Assembly (NCBI GenBank): GCA_022497155.1
Contig: MU385737.1
Coordinates: forward strand, 248,001 to 312,000
Length of the DNA: 64,000 bases
Source of the DNA: Whalleya microplaca
Taxonomy: Eukaryota; Ascomycota; Sordariomycetes; Xylariales; Xylariaceae
Reading direction: 5' to 3'
Shown here: positions 45,390-57,574 of the stretch, one piece after another
How positions within the stretch are numbered: position 1 is the stretch's first letter
Layout: every line of letters begins with the position of its first letter
Position numbers and translations under genes: made by a program
The notes under the pieces: model-generated
What the model saw: only the letters and a program-made list of their open reading frames with translations
Told to the model about the DNA's origin: nothing
Databases searched by the model: none

Positions 45390-45902
45390 ATGCGCTTCAT
45401 CACTGCTGCTACCGCCTTGGCCTTCGGCGCCACCGTCCTGGCCGCCCCGGCCCCTCAGGTCGACGATCCCGCGTCCGAGGACGTCTCCATCACCGAGTTC
45501 TTCGTTCACGTCGCCGGTGCCAACGGCACAACGTCAGGAACCCCAGACGCCGTCTCGTTCAAGCTGAGCGGTGAGAACGCCACCGACCTGGCCTGCTCCG
45601 CGTCCACCGGCGTCCCTTCCGAGGTCATCTCCTGCGGCGACAGCCCCTACAGCTTCGCTGTGCTCCAGGGCAACACTACCTCGAACTTCGCTCTGCGTAT
45701 CTACCATGCGCTTGGCGTAGCGTAAGTGAATTCCTTGATATACTAGTAGTGCAACTCAGAACTTGAAGCTGACCTGTCATGTCTTAGTGTCGGCTTCTAC
45801 GGTGAGGGCGTCGTCCCAACCTACTGCCATGCCGGGGGCCTCAACTCGCTGGCCTGCAGTCAGGTCCAGACGCCATTGGTCATCCACATCGACAGCGAAT
45901 AA
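45390..45902 (+). CDS. Small secreted AA1-like (Alt a 1-type) protein
   Basis: There are two exons: 45390-45721 and 45788-45902, with a 66-nt intron (donor GTAAGT, acceptor CTTAG), giving 148 aa. A clear signal peptide lies at 1-19 (MRFITAATALAFGATVLAA), cut before PAPQ. The mature protein is compact with four cysteines (LACSA, ISCGD, TYCHA, LACSQ), enough for two disulfides, and several N-x-T sites. The wording SITEFFVHVAG ... ISCGDSPYSFAVLQG ... FALRIYHALG is like the AA1-like domain (Alternaria Alt a 1 fold, hypersensitive-response-inducing proteins). Such proteins are secreted, sometimes recognised by plants. The ATG at 45390 is chosen because it opens the signal peptide. Confidence 0.82.
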
Positions 45903-48297
45903 ATGCACGTGGCATCCTCGCTTATATAGACGTCGCTTGAGAGCGGCGAATTTTGTACCTTAGTCGCTCCAAGCTTTATTCTATTCTTCTGACGAATATA
46001 ATGAAATATTAATGGCTTTACAATAGCTACTACCATACCTCGAGCTAGCCCATCCAAGATGTATATATCATGTTTATCGAGCGTGAAGTTGAAAGAATTG
46101 CTATTCGCCCTAATGTGGTCTAAACTATCTCTCCTGGTCAGCGGAACGAGTTTTCTGCAAAGAGTACCGTACATAGATCGTATTCGATGTGGCGCCACAT
46201 TTACTTGCAGTATAAAAACTGCCTCGTCCTTTGATTTGGTGTTGTGTACTATAGATGCATACGCCTCATCAGTGATATCTAATCCCTCATAGAATTTTAC
46301 AGTCTCCCATTGCTGTAGCCAAGGATGTAGCTGCAGGCACCGTCAATTTAATGAAGACCTCTCCGTTTCAATGAAACAAACACACACTTCAATCTGGTTG
46401 GAAACACGGCGGCCAAGCCTTAGTAAAGTGTGCAGTTCTTAAACCTGCTAAATATAGAATATTCTGACGCGCATGCTCATAACCTTTGCTTCCTCATACA
46501 GTTTTTCTAAAGCTTGACGCTTTATTATTCCCCTCTAGCTACCTTTTCCAGGTTACGAGTGGCGAACGTATCTACGTCGCTATCTGTGGATTGAGTTTCG
46601 GCACGCTCTCCTTGAGCAACTAATAGCTTTCCTCCGCCAAACAAGAAGTCTTTCTTGATGATATAGTTAGAATGAATACAATAGGTATATGTATATAGGG
46701 AGAATTGATAGTCTAATCGCATCTCAATTCAGCGGAACAACTTTGAGCCGAGGCCAGGCTCTTCACCAACTATCAGATCAGTGTTCATTGATGGATATGC
46801 TCTGGCTGCCATTATGTAATCAGAACTTTCATGGCTAAAATAAGATCTAGTGACCTGTAAATGATTATCTTGGACTGTGTTTTAATACATTATTTTAGGT
46901 ACATATGTAGTTGCTTGAGTGTCTGGCTCTTTCTCTGGCATTGAGTAGTAGATCTAAAACAAAGTCCATAAACTTATGCTACTGCATGATGTAAAGCAAT
47001 GTCATGTGGCGTTTCCCTATACTATCCCTCAGATATTGCCAGCAGAGCTGAGGCTCCGGCGGCTTTGTTGAGGTGGGACTGTAGGGATTAGACCTACTGC
47101 TGTAAGGTACATATATATGCTAGGGGCTGTGCCCTTTCCAGCTTCACCTTGCACTCTGGATACATTCTGGTTGGCCTCGGTTTGGGATCACATGGAGATT
47201 TGAGGATCCGACTCTGCAGCCAATAAGACTCAGTTATATTACCTGAATGACCTTGCCTTACTGGAGTTACTACCTATATAGGTAATTGACCTTTGTCAGC
47301 TTATTCTTATGTTGGCCAATGAAAGGAATTGAGGCACCCAACAGGTGTGTGAATTCCGTGATTTTGGTAACCAGTCGATCAGCACAATGAATAAATGTAG
47401 TCTTTCCTGTTTCTCCTCATCTTATTAGGATTTTCAATCATCGACACTCGACCAAGGGGAAGAGTCTGGACTCAACGGAACGCAATAACGTAACTAGGTA
47501 CTTTTAGCGAGTCGTAGTTCATCCAATGGGGCAAGCTCAGAGTCTGTCTACTCAAACGGAGATTGAGGCGTCACCAGAGACCGTTCGATTAGTGGTATTC
47601 TTCAATCAGATTTACCGCTTAGGATATCAAAGTCTGATTAACAGATGATAGTTCCTCGATTTTCAGCAACACAAGTAGTGGCATCGCGTTTTCCAAATCA
47701 ACTGCCTTGATCCCACTATCCCACCAGTCAATCTCAAACCAGGGGATAAACTTGATGTCAATATTAAAGGCTATTCCTTCAAGTTCCAATTTCAGCCTAC
47801 AATTGTGGTAAGTGCCAGATTCACGATGCATTTCAATAGTGTTAAAATTTCCCGATTAATATCTAATAGGAGAACTCACCAAGCTCATTCCAATGGCTTG
47901 GAAGCTTCCCTATTCTGTTCTACGGAAAACATCAGTTTTACTTCTCCCATAGTCAAGATACGCCGGGGGGTACTACGCTAATCCAGAGAGAAGATTTCAG
48001 CGGACTCCTTGCTTTTCTGGTAGGGCCAACTGGGAGTTTTAGGGAAAAGAGTCTTGAAAACTTTGAAACTCTCAATAGGGACCTGAAGATAGCCGCTGAG
48101 ATGATTGTAAACTAGTCTTGATATGAGCGTACCAAGAGTGTAGATACTCGGCTAAATTGGGAAGCTTGAGGTCGTTTTATTAGTAATACGGATTAGTACG
48201 GGTCAATAACCGATGGATGAGCTCAATGACCCCGTAGAACCACACTATTACCATATATGAATAACACGAGTCCCTCTAATCACTAGTACATTCATCG
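45903..48297. other. 2.4-kb gene-poor intergenic region
   Basis: AT-rich. Only the possible fragment at 47619-47831 stands out. TACCTATATAGGTA-type palindromic words occur near 47270-47285. Confidence 0.5.
47619..47831 (-). pseudogene. Possible gene fragment, unknown
   Basis: A 70-codon minus-strand frame with protein-like wording (FIPWFEIDWWDSGIKAVDL) in otherwise stop-dense DNA. A GTGAGT donor lies upstream at about 47878, but I could not join it to a convincing exon. It may be a leftover of a decayed gene or chance. Confidence 0.2.
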
Positions 48298-50048
48298 TTA
48301 CTGTGCTATCCTCACTTTCATTCTCATCCCATCAACTGGCTTAGACGTAACTTGTCGTGTCTAATTTGCCTCGTTAGTATGCGACTGAATGAGGGGAAAT
48401 GAATGAACTAGAATGTTACTTACGTTATAGAGTTCCGACTTGATTTTGAACCTGCCTCCATGGGCTATAACCGGCAGATGCTTTTCGTCCGTCTCAATCT
48501 CTCCCAGGCCAACTTTAATGAAGTCGTATCGACGGGCAACGACAGCAATGATGACACGTAACTCGATGTTTGCGAATTCTTGCCCGATGCAGCTGCGGGG
48601 TCCACGCTCAAAAGGCCTCCAAGCACTGGAAGGGAGTTGGTGGAGGGATGAGGCGGTCCATTCCTTCTCGGACGGTTCATCATCTTGGCCAATCCACCGC
48701 TCCGGCACGAAGCTATCGGCCGAATTGCCGTACACACCAGGATCCCGATGTATTAAGGTTTCGCAGTTATAAATTATTGTTCCGTCGAGGCAGTGCTCCT
48801 GGCCGTCGGGTGACCGTACTGTTAGCCCCGTGCTGGGTGCTGACATTCGCGCCGTTGCGGCTGGCGGGTGTAGGCGTAGCGTCTCTTTCATAACGGCTGA
48901 AATGTATTTCATGCGATGCAATGCATCGGCGCCATTGGGAGAGAGAAGCCGGGCACGTACTTCCGCCACGTCTGTCTCAGGGCCAAGAATATCATCGAGT
49001 TCGGCACGAACAGCTTCCAGAGCGTGCGGTGTCAGGGTTAATTCGTAAATTATCATGCGATGGTTGTACTTGTGGTATCGTGCCCAGCAAACAGGAACGT
49101 TTTGATTTGATCGCAGGCTTCGTCTATAAGTTGTGGTGTAAGGACTTTGGTATCCTGCAATGCGAGCGAAAGAATGCTGCGGGCATTGTCACTTTCGACA
49201 GTATGGCTGCGGTAGATAATAGCTTTCACTATATTGTCAATGCGTTTCCCAAGGCGGCGGCGCTTCAATATGGTTCGGGGGATCAGCCACCAGGGGAGAT
49301 CGGCCTTGTCATCGGCATAGGCGCTAAGTAGCTCTCTATAAGTTTGAATAAGCTCACTCTGGTTTGACGTGCTGGTATGCTGGGCACGAAGGTCTTCGCC
49401 CATAACAACGGCGCCAATGATGTCGAATGTTAGATTGACACCTAAAGGAACAAGTGAGAAGTCACTACCCGTTCTTACGAAGGAATCCAGATGTTCGATA
49501 AAGCTCGTGGTCTTATCCAGAATACACGGCAGGAGAGTCATAAGATACTGGGGTGCAAAACCGGGATTAAATCTCTTCCGAAGTGCCTTCCACTTTTCGC
49601 CATGTAAAGCGAGTATGGATGTTGGACCGATGACAGGCTCCAAATATCTCAAATCAGCTTTGGGGGTGCTGGTTGGAAAGAGTCTGGACGCTTTGGAAAT
49701 TTGCTCCGCGATTTCGTGGCTACGAATGAGAACCATAGGACGATTGACAGGTCGAAGGTCCACACATCAGCGGCGGTCTGCCTAGGTCCTCGTTCATTTG
49801 TATGAAGACACTATCTATTTTGCATGTTAGAAAACCAAGAGCATCTACAGTAAGCATGAATTCTTACCTGGATGACGATCCGCAGGGCCGCGTGCAAGAG
49901 ATTCGCCCATCAGTTTGAGATGACCGAGCAATAGGGAAGAGGGCAGCTGAGGAATGTCCCCATACTGCTGGAAACGCTTATAACGCAACTTGTTGTAGAG
50001 ATACACGGCAAGCAGCGAAAAGGCTGCAAGAATTAGTGGCTTCAGCAT
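48298..50048 (-). pseudogene. Cytochrome P450 with two frameshifts
   Basis: The gene is nearly complete. Exon 1 is 50048-49868 with a membrane anchor (LILAAFSLLAVYLY). A 53-nt intron follows, then a long exon 49814-48424, a 63-nt intron (48423-48361) and a last exon 48360-48298 giving the P450-like tail (RQVTSKPVDGMRMKV). All main motifs remain: I-helix AGHDTTSTT, K-helix ETLR, PERW, heme loop FERGPRSCIGQEF. The frame is broken twice. Near 49764 (after RPPLM, before VDLRPVN) one extra or two missing bases shift the frame. Near 49054, after TTSTTIA, one base is missing, so TGA TAA follows where a Trp codon would continue into IIYELTL. No splice choice repairs either. It resembles StcS/VerA-like fungal P450s, but the subgroup is uncertain. 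Sequencing errors are an alternative. Confidence 0.8.
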
Positions 50049-51988
50049 ATTGATCGTTACATTCCGGGGGATTCTGGCAGTAGTGTACAGGTGGTTGGCG
50101 ATTTAGAAATAGGCAAGTGGGAGCAGATTGAGGGTAGGGATGTGGTGACGAAGCTGGAATATGCAGTTGGTGGTGTATGTTACACTAATAAGGTGATAGG
50201 TGATCCAGCGTTGGTGCATCCACGTGTATGTAAGCCATAGAACCTTGGTGCTTGGCTCCCTGACGTCGCAGGAAATGAGTTTGTTATAAGGCCCCCAACC
50301 TAATAGCTTTAACCAACCAGGCAGCGCTTTATTCTATTTCTTCATCCTGGCCCCCAAGTACTCGGCCTCATCACCTACCTTGCGAGCACAATTCTTTTCT
50401 GTCACGATAGGGGAATTTGTCCGTTACCCCTTTTTGTATGGAGCTTGGGTAAATGGTATATCCGAGTGCTTAGTATTTAAAGGAGATCCATCTTAACTTC
50501 CGGGACAAGATCACTTAGACAGTTGCAACACTATCGAGGACCGTCAACGGAATATAGAAGAAGTCAACAATGCTGTATGTAGGAAGGGTCTATGTCTATG
50601 CATGTAAGTATCTCTTTATAAGCCTGAGCAGACGCGATCCGTATACCTCATAGATACATCAGGGGTATTTTTTCTAAGCCTTACCCTGGAAGTAACCTTA
50701 TACCCTAACGTGATGTATACCGCATTGTTGGCAAAGGGATTGAAAGGATTTTGACTAGGCCAGGCTTTGATCCGATTGCTGAGTAGATCAAAGTTAAAGA
50801 TTTTCAAAGGTTCTGTCGCAAAAACGACGCCGTTATTGCGGTGCAGCAATAACGCCTGATATATCTTCCCGCGACAGGTTCGTTAATAACTAAATAGGGA
50901 TATCTCTAGTTCAAGCTATTTTTGGACCTAATTTACTGAAAGCCAATTCGGGCTTTATGGATGACCTACCCGAATTTGATGGCGAGCTGCCCAGACTTGC
51001 TGGAGCTAGAGGCTCTTTTATCATGTCTGGGTTTTATGCCACTGGATGAATCTTGCATGGGCATTTCAAACGATAGTAGTAATATGCAAGAGCTTTATTA
51101 AGACTTCTATCAGCAACGATAGTGACGGAGACCCATTCTGTGGCTGGACCTAAATGAGACAGCATTAAGGTGCCCTGGGCACAAATCAAGATGACAAGAT
51201 ATTTACAATTGAAATTCTTGGCATGAATCAGGTTGTGCTATCGTGGACTATGTCTACCACTAGCTGACCTATTGCTAGCTCAATAGCAAATACATTTTCG
51301 GCATCAATTATGACACTGGCCCATGTCGTGAATAATTGAGACATTTCGGATCGAGTCGAGAATGCAATAGAGTGATATGTCATAGCAGTGCGTGTGAGCA
51401 GAGCGGCTATTGGTAAAGAGTATTGTGTAGTGTGGTGACGTGGACTGTGTTCAATCTGTTGTCCGAAGGATGGGACATCGAAATGGCTAAAATGACTGTC
51501 CCTGGCTAAAGTGATTGTATTCCACCCAACACAAACCGTACAAAATAGAATAGTGATTATTAAACCCGCAGTACAGAGTATTTTGTGCTAGCAAATTGAT
51601 GTATATTTCCTACGTTTTAAAGCCAGACATACACAGTAGGTCAAGGGAACCCAAGGCTAGCCAAGGTCTATTAGCAACAATGATAATCGCTCTGGGTAAG
51701 TTTGGGGTGCTGCATACGTTGTGGGCATCTAATCAAACTCCAAGTATATATGAAAGCTCCCGTTTGATTCTGAATTGCGAGCAAGACTTGCCGAGAAACC
51801 AGGAGCCGTCCATATCATTTAGCCGAGAAGGGAGCTATGACTAGAGGCACATGGCATCGATTGACGTAGTTGGTTGATATAAGTATAAAGACATGTGCTA
51901 CCCTAAAATCCTACGGCAATATTGTAGAGTTCAATAAATTCAGAATCACGAATAGTAAACATTAGTCTTGGGCGGTGTAAGCAACACC
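50049..51988. other. 1.9-kb AT-rich intergenic region
   Basis: It lies between the P450 relic and the six-cysteine gene. Contains a perfect 9-bp stem with 6-base loop at 50831-50854. No coding sequence supported. Confidence 0.5.
50831..50854. repeat. Short perfect stem-loop
   Basis: CGTTATTGC (50831-50839), six-base loop, and its exact complement (50846-50854). Probably without function; no neighbouring terminator-like context is expected in fungi. Confidence 0.5.
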
Positions 51989-52315
51989 ATGCGTCATATA
52001 ACCTATTTTCACTTGTTAACCATATCTACATTCTCTTCGCTTGCTGAGGCGCTCCCAAAGAAGTACAATGGGCTTGCCCAAATCTATTACGAGCATTATT
52101 TAAGCCTTCTCGTCGCAAATACCACTGTGCCAGATCTTCCAGAATCATCACGATGTACACCGTTCGAGATGCCCGAGATACCAGACGAGTGTGTCGCAAA
52201 GTTGGGAACCCTCGTCTGCGATGGCCAGCTTCTATGCAAGTACCCTACGGAAGGGGGTCTCGGGTACGATGTGGTCGGGGAATGTTGGACTTGCGAAGAT
52301 GAAGATGAAGAATGA
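51989..52315 (+). CDS. Small secreted six-cysteine protein (effector candidate)
   Basis: An intronless 108-aa frame from the ATG at 51989. The N-terminus (MRHITYFHLLTISTFSSLAEA) fits a signal peptide with cleavage near residue 21, followed by LPKK. The mature part has exactly six cysteines, all in the C-terminal half, enough for three disulfides. It ends in an acidic tail (CWTCEDEDEE) and has one N-x-T site. No known domain is recognised. Short, secreted, cysteine-rich and alone in AT-rich DNA near other secreted-protein genes: this is the usual profile of fungal effectors, but that role is inference only. The absence of stops across the six-cysteine region and the clean signal peptide argue for a real gene. 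Confidence 0.65.
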   Translation: MRHITYFHLLTISTFSSLAEALPKKYNGLAQIYYEHYLSLLVANTTVPDLPESSRCTPFEMPEIPDECVAKLGTLVCDGQLLCKYPTEGGLGYDVVGECWTCEDEDEE

Positions 52316-53195
52316 ACTACATGCCGATACCGACGTATTTGGATCATTTCGTTCTCTCACAACATCTAGATAACGACGATCTCCAAACAATCACAATCAG
52401 CAAGGGGCTTACATCGACTTATGGAAAAGCGACAAATCTTAACAGCCGGAACTATCCCATTGAGAAGATGCATATCTCATTTGCTGATAATTGTGAGATT
52501 ATGGACGGACATGGGACATGAACACAAGTACCTGCGTTGGCTATTAAGCCACAACACGCCTGAAGGTGTGATAATGATCTACCTAATAACATTTACGGGT
52601 TGTCCACTACGTTATTAGACATGTTGTATTCATGCAAGATAAATGGGAATAAACGCCATTATTCATCTACCTATCTATATCACACGACATGCCTAAACAC
52701 GTATGCTCATGGCCTCTCACTCTGTTGAAGAAGACTAACTTGTCAATATGGGACAAAGTAATGAGGAGTATATTGACTTGATTAGTGCAAAATATAGCTA
52801 TAGGAAGGTGGCAGAGCCCCTTATATATAAATGTATAGGCAGCTGGCCATACGTAGGCCCGTACCCTCAGCCCTACAGGGCGTATCTTAACGGGTAATTC
52901 CCTCATGGCTCAATGAATCTTCTACTGAGTGAGGGTGACTCGTTTATCATGAGACGTATGACCCGTGATGTAAGTATGTCTACAAATGGCTACTTTAGAT
53001 TATGTGCAATGAACACCTGAATCTTTCTGGTATTCATATTAAAGGTATCTCGTTTCAATGACACTAGAAAGCCTATTATCAAAATTTCAGATGAAAACAA
53101 TCATTTCTATAGATAATATCTTCTATTTATCTTATCCGGTGCATTATTTGGTTTGTAACCTTTGAATGGTTTCTGCCGACTTTTTCCTACAACAT
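52316..53195. other. Intergenic region, convergent 3' flanks
   Basis: 880 bp between the six-cysteine gene and the 3' end of the metalloprotease gene. No feature supported. Confidence 0.55.
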
Positions 53196-54231
53196 CTAAG
53201 AGCGGAATGCGGACCATGCACTGTACATACGATCCTCCTGACCAGGGGTAAATTCTTCGTAGCATGCACTTTTATTGAGTCAGTCAAATTCAAACGAGAT
53301 GTGGAGACTGAAAGCTTACTCATCGGAGTAATCCATGTAGTTGTGAATCGGGTCAAGACCTGCGGCCGGGCAGCTGTCCCGGCCCTCGGGGCAGCCTGAG
53401 GATGCAGAGGCTTGAGAGGGAGTGTCATCGACCGAGTCGCCACTGCTACCACAGCCCCCTTGGAAAGTATGGTATAGATTCATCCAATGCCCTACCTAGT
53501 TAGAGTTAGATTTAATCTCAATTGGTTGCACACCCACAGGAAATTTCGGACCATATACCTCGTGAACTGCGGTGCCACCCTCATTGTATGGAGCGGCACT
53601 GCCACCAGGCACAGAAGCACCAAGAATGGTGCATCCATCCTGATAAAACGCATCCGAACCCTCACCAAAGTTACCTGGGAAGTAGCAGTAGCCGAGAAGG
53701 CCACCTCCCAGATTGCCGAGGAAGTAAATGTTAAGATCAGAGTAGCTGCCCTGGCGCAGTGCCCTCTTCATCTGAAGTTCGTTACCATCAGAGGCCCAGT
53801 TGGCATTGACGGTCCAGTCCGTATCAACAAGGTTGAATGAGATACCATATGGGCCATAGTCGTTGTTCATGACGTCTATCTGGTCATCTATCATTTGTTG
53901 CTACATAGAAATCAGCACTCGCCACAATCTACCATTACGGAGGATGTAGAGTTAGTGTACGGACCGTTAGGTATCCATCATCAATTGATTGCCCTGATGC
54001 TACGACGTGGAAGTAGGTGTTGACAGTAAAAGACCTTAGGGCGCGGAACTCGCCCTTGGTACGCATCTCTCGTTCCCGGGCAAGCATGGCCTCTGAGGTG
54101 GCGATCTGCTCCTCTGTAGGTTCAGGAGTACCGCATAGTCGTGTGGCATTCCCATCATAACGAGGCAGGACATAGTGAGCTGCGGCTGATGAGGCTATCA
54201 GGGCACTAGTGGCAAGATATTTGAAGAACAT
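53196..54231 (-). CDS. Secreted M43-family (pappalysin-like) zinc metalloprotease
   Basis: There are four exons: 54231-53965, 53900-53559, 53495-53320 and 53268-53196, with introns of 64, 63 and 51 nt, giving 285 aa, the normal size of fungal MEP1-like extracellular proteases. A signal peptide lies at 1-18 ([18 protein letters not shown]). The catalytic region reads [20 protein letters not shown], the zinc motif being split by intron 2 after HE (residues 202-203) and completed in exon 3 (His206, His212). The Met-turn is NYMDYSD, and the end is [14 protein letters not shown]. The canonical motif HExxHxxGxxH has Asn209 in place of Gly. Fungal M43 proteases digest extracellular or host proteins. 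The call is secure at family level. Confidence 0.9.
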
Positions 54232-56986
54232 GGCGAGTTCTTGTCAAAAATATGAGTAAAGAGCGAACAGACAACAAAGTAAATGAAGTTTCTCTACTGT
54301 GGCACAGCTCTATCTAAATTACAAAGTAGGCCATGTCTTTTATAGTCGTTGACATGATCAGAAAGGAGAGTCTTCCTATTCCATAATATCAGTTCAGGCG
54401 ACGCAAAGAACTATTACCATCTACCTGCCTAATCCACACACTTGACCGCCATGTTGCAATGGTATGCGGATTCTGCGATACGAAAACGTTGCTTGCAGCG
54501 TGACATGTTCAAGATGGTCATGATTAATAGTTCCACAGCGACATGAGTCGGCAAGTGAAGAATGTCATGAGGTAGCCTACATCAGTAAAGCTGACATCTT
54601 TACAACTTGATAGTAGTTTGTGCATAGGAGTGCCAGATAAAAGATTAGGTAGGTTGCTACTAACGGTTCCGAATATCAGACATGCTATCCATAAAGGAAG
54701 TTCGAAATCCCTTGGTCAGACTTCAGCTGACGATAATCTATCAAATTAATATAAATTGTACCCTATCGGCTCATGTCTCAAGATATTAAGTGCGCGAAAT
54801 GATATCAACTATTGGAAATGTGGATGGATGGTATGCTAAGCATGCAGACTTGTTCCGCGGCGATATCGGCTTGGCCCGATCCAAGACTCCAGCAGCTTGG
54901 CAAGGACTTATGTTGAGGTCTAGCAATCTTGGAAAAATCTGCGTTAACACCTCCTTTCTGGACGATAACTGCCTGTTCCGTCGTCAGCCGATCATGGGGT
55001 CCCTGTTGTCCATACGCCTCAAGGAACTACCGCCAGGGCCGTTAATGCAGGTGGATAACCTGCATGAAGAAGATAAGGTTGATGGCCAAATCGATGGGTT
55101 CTAGACGCTTACCGATTGGGGATGACCAATGTAACATCGACCCTTACTATACGAGACCAGCTGACAACAGGTTTTGTTAAATGGGCAGGTAATATTCATC
55201 AAAATGTTACTAACTTCTCATCCTTCCCTATTTCATAGCGGTGAAAGAGGTTTAACAAATGTTGTAACACATTTCTGAAGTCATGGTAAGATTATAGTTA
55301 CCCGTGTGGCTACACTAGAAGGGATGGAGGCTTGAGTGTGCAACGTTCAACCATAATAACGTCGTACATACTATCAAATATGCAAGACAAGCGGGCCCGA
55401 GTGGCGCCCTGACTAGATGAACCTGTACAACGACATATATTTAAAGGGCTATTGCTATACTATGGCTATAATTAAGGCTAGTTGATATAGTCTTCCCAAC
55501 TATCAAGCGTCTCTTATCATGACAGCATGTAGCCGTTCATATTACACTAATGTTCCGCATTTCAAAGCAATCACAACATCTCTAATTCTTGAATCATTGG
55601 TATGCTTTTACCAACTATGCCCGTTGCAACAGTCATAACAAGTATGAAGCTAGAAAGATATTCTGAGCTCTTTCGCTTCGTATACCAATAGTTATAGAAA
55701 CATAGTACTGCTGACCTTCTCCATAAAGGGGCTCTACCCAGGCGTATGCACGAGGGACTATACGCGTCTAGTGTAGTTATATAACAGTCAAACCTAAAAT
55801 ATGTACGCACATAGATTCTCTAAGCCAGATACAAATATAAAATCATTTGAAACTGATGTAATATTACGGGGTTCTTGAACACAGTAGGCTTCCATTGGCC
55901 GGTCTACCTCTGTTTACTTGCTGTTGTATATTCTCCCACATTTTGTGAATCAAAGGTCACCTAAAGGTCAAATTGGATAGACATCAAGTCAAAGGGATCC
56001 TTACATGGAGATATAACTACATATGTATGAATAGCTCGGGTCGTACTAGCTAGCTCCCGCTTTTCACTATTTCAATTGCAAGTTCCACATGTTGATTCAG
56101 TTCTAATATCCTCTTTCAGAGCTTCTGTGTAATTACTGAGATCAACAAAAAGAAACTGGCCACGAATTATTCGAGTCCAGTTCGGATTAACCCGAGACAT
56201 CGATTTCGTACGTTAGTTCTATTCGTGTGATCCTAATTCATCCCGAAGGGTCCTGGACCCTGGAAACCGATATTTAATTAGCGCTGGCATGCTGTCGAAG
56301 AAATTGGAATATATTAAAGGTGTATGGCTTTCCCAACTCTGCAATGACAAAGTGAAATGAATGGGATGGGTTGGCTATCAAGCTAGCATGCAAAAGCTGC
56401 ACCCAATCTCACTCCATATTTTAGCTAATAGCAGTCACATAGAAACATTGCTCTTTATTAATATAGGATGCTGAGATAAACGTAGGTTATAAGTATCATA
56501 GTAGTTATTAGGGAAGTATCATCATTAGAGTCTAGTAAAGGAGAGAGACCTTCTATATATAAGCCACATCTTGTGGGGCGTCTAAGCCACCTGGATTATT
56601 AGCCACACATCCCTGTAATCCGTCACATTGGCACGTGTCGAGTAAGCTAACTTCACTTTCATAGCCAAAGTTGTGACCAAAGCTTAAAATAAACATTAAG
56701 ATCATTGTAAGAGAACAATACGGCAAATGGGTAATCCTTTTCTGTGTATTGCTACTATATTAAATATCTTAGTCTACCCTAAGGCTTTTATTAGAGCGTC
56801 TCAGGTAGTTGGCCTGCATGCCCAGGGGTACCGGTACCCTTTATCAATCTATGATGATGCTTCTGTCCACTTGACACGATCAACAACTGGGCTGACGGCA
56901 TATACCACGGTAGATATTATCTTGGTAGCAAATAATTGACAATCTAGTGATACCAGACCACTATACTCTGATTGATTCAATAGGGT
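54232..56986. other. 2.8-kb AT-rich intergenic region
   Basis: Stop-dense on both strands. A 104-codon frame at 54790-55104 (no ATG at its start) and a 70-codon frame at 56727-56939 lack domains and splice support. No gene called. Confidence 0.5.
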
Positions 56987-57574
56987 CTAGGCCAAGCTCT
57001 CTACTAGACGAGGCCTTCCAACCAAAGGAGCCTTTCTAATACGAAATATTGGTTCGGGTCTCCAAGTGATGAAAAGTCCCGCCTTTCTTAATTGCTCGTC
57101 ACGGTAGTCGTTGTTGAATAAGCCTCGATTAATTCGTGAACACGCTATTTTGAAAGCGTCTGACCAGACACCACCTTCTCGCTTGACTCGCCGGACTTTT
57201 CGGTCCATTGCAAGCATCAAGTCCGCCGCTTCATGCGAAGCATGTCGGTCCATTGCATCATTATTCCCGCGGACCTTAGAAGCGATCCTATACGCGTCAA
57301 GAGCCTCGGGATATCGATTTAGAGCCTGTAAAATATAGCCCATGTAGAGGTTGCATCGAGCTAGTGGAGCCTTTTCACAGGCGTCAGGGTCATTAGCCAA
57401 GTATAACGCTTCCTTGACCACATAGAAAGCCTCACAGTAGTCGTTGAGAGAGACTCTTTCCCGTCTATGGTCCAGCAAAGACGCGCAATAAGCGAGAAGC
57501 GAATATACATCTCCTTCCGTCGAGAGCTTCTCTTCTCTCGATAGATCGAAGGAGGGCATATCTGGCATAAACAT
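56987..57574 (-). CDS. Small TPR-like hypothetical protein
   Basis: A 195-aa frame from ATG 57574. Residues about 15-110 form paired amphipathic helices with TPR-like wording (YCEAFYVVKEALYLANDP, ARCNLYMGYILQALNRYPEA, LDAYRIASKVRG), the last being close to the TPR consensus. The C-terminus is basic and has RKAGLFITWRPEPIFR. No signal peptide. An extra 5' exon is possible, because protein-like text lies at 57600-57734 in another frame, but I found no firm splice link. The family is not recognised; such proteins often bind other proteins. It is the last plausible gene before the repeat block. Confidence 0.55.
   Translation of the reverse strand: MFMPDMPSFDLSREEKLSTEGDVYSLLAYCASLLDHRRERVSLNDYCEAFYVVKEALYLANDPDACEKAPLARCNLYMGYILQALNRYPEALDAYRIASKVRGNNDAMDRHASHEAADLMLAMDRKVRRVKREGGVWSDAFKIACSRINRGLFNNDYRDEQLRKAGLFITWRPEPIFRIRKAPLVGRPRLVESLA

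Noticed and set aside
54790..55104. 104-codon plus-strand frame
   Set aside because: Does not begin with ATG; no recognised domain or splice continuation.
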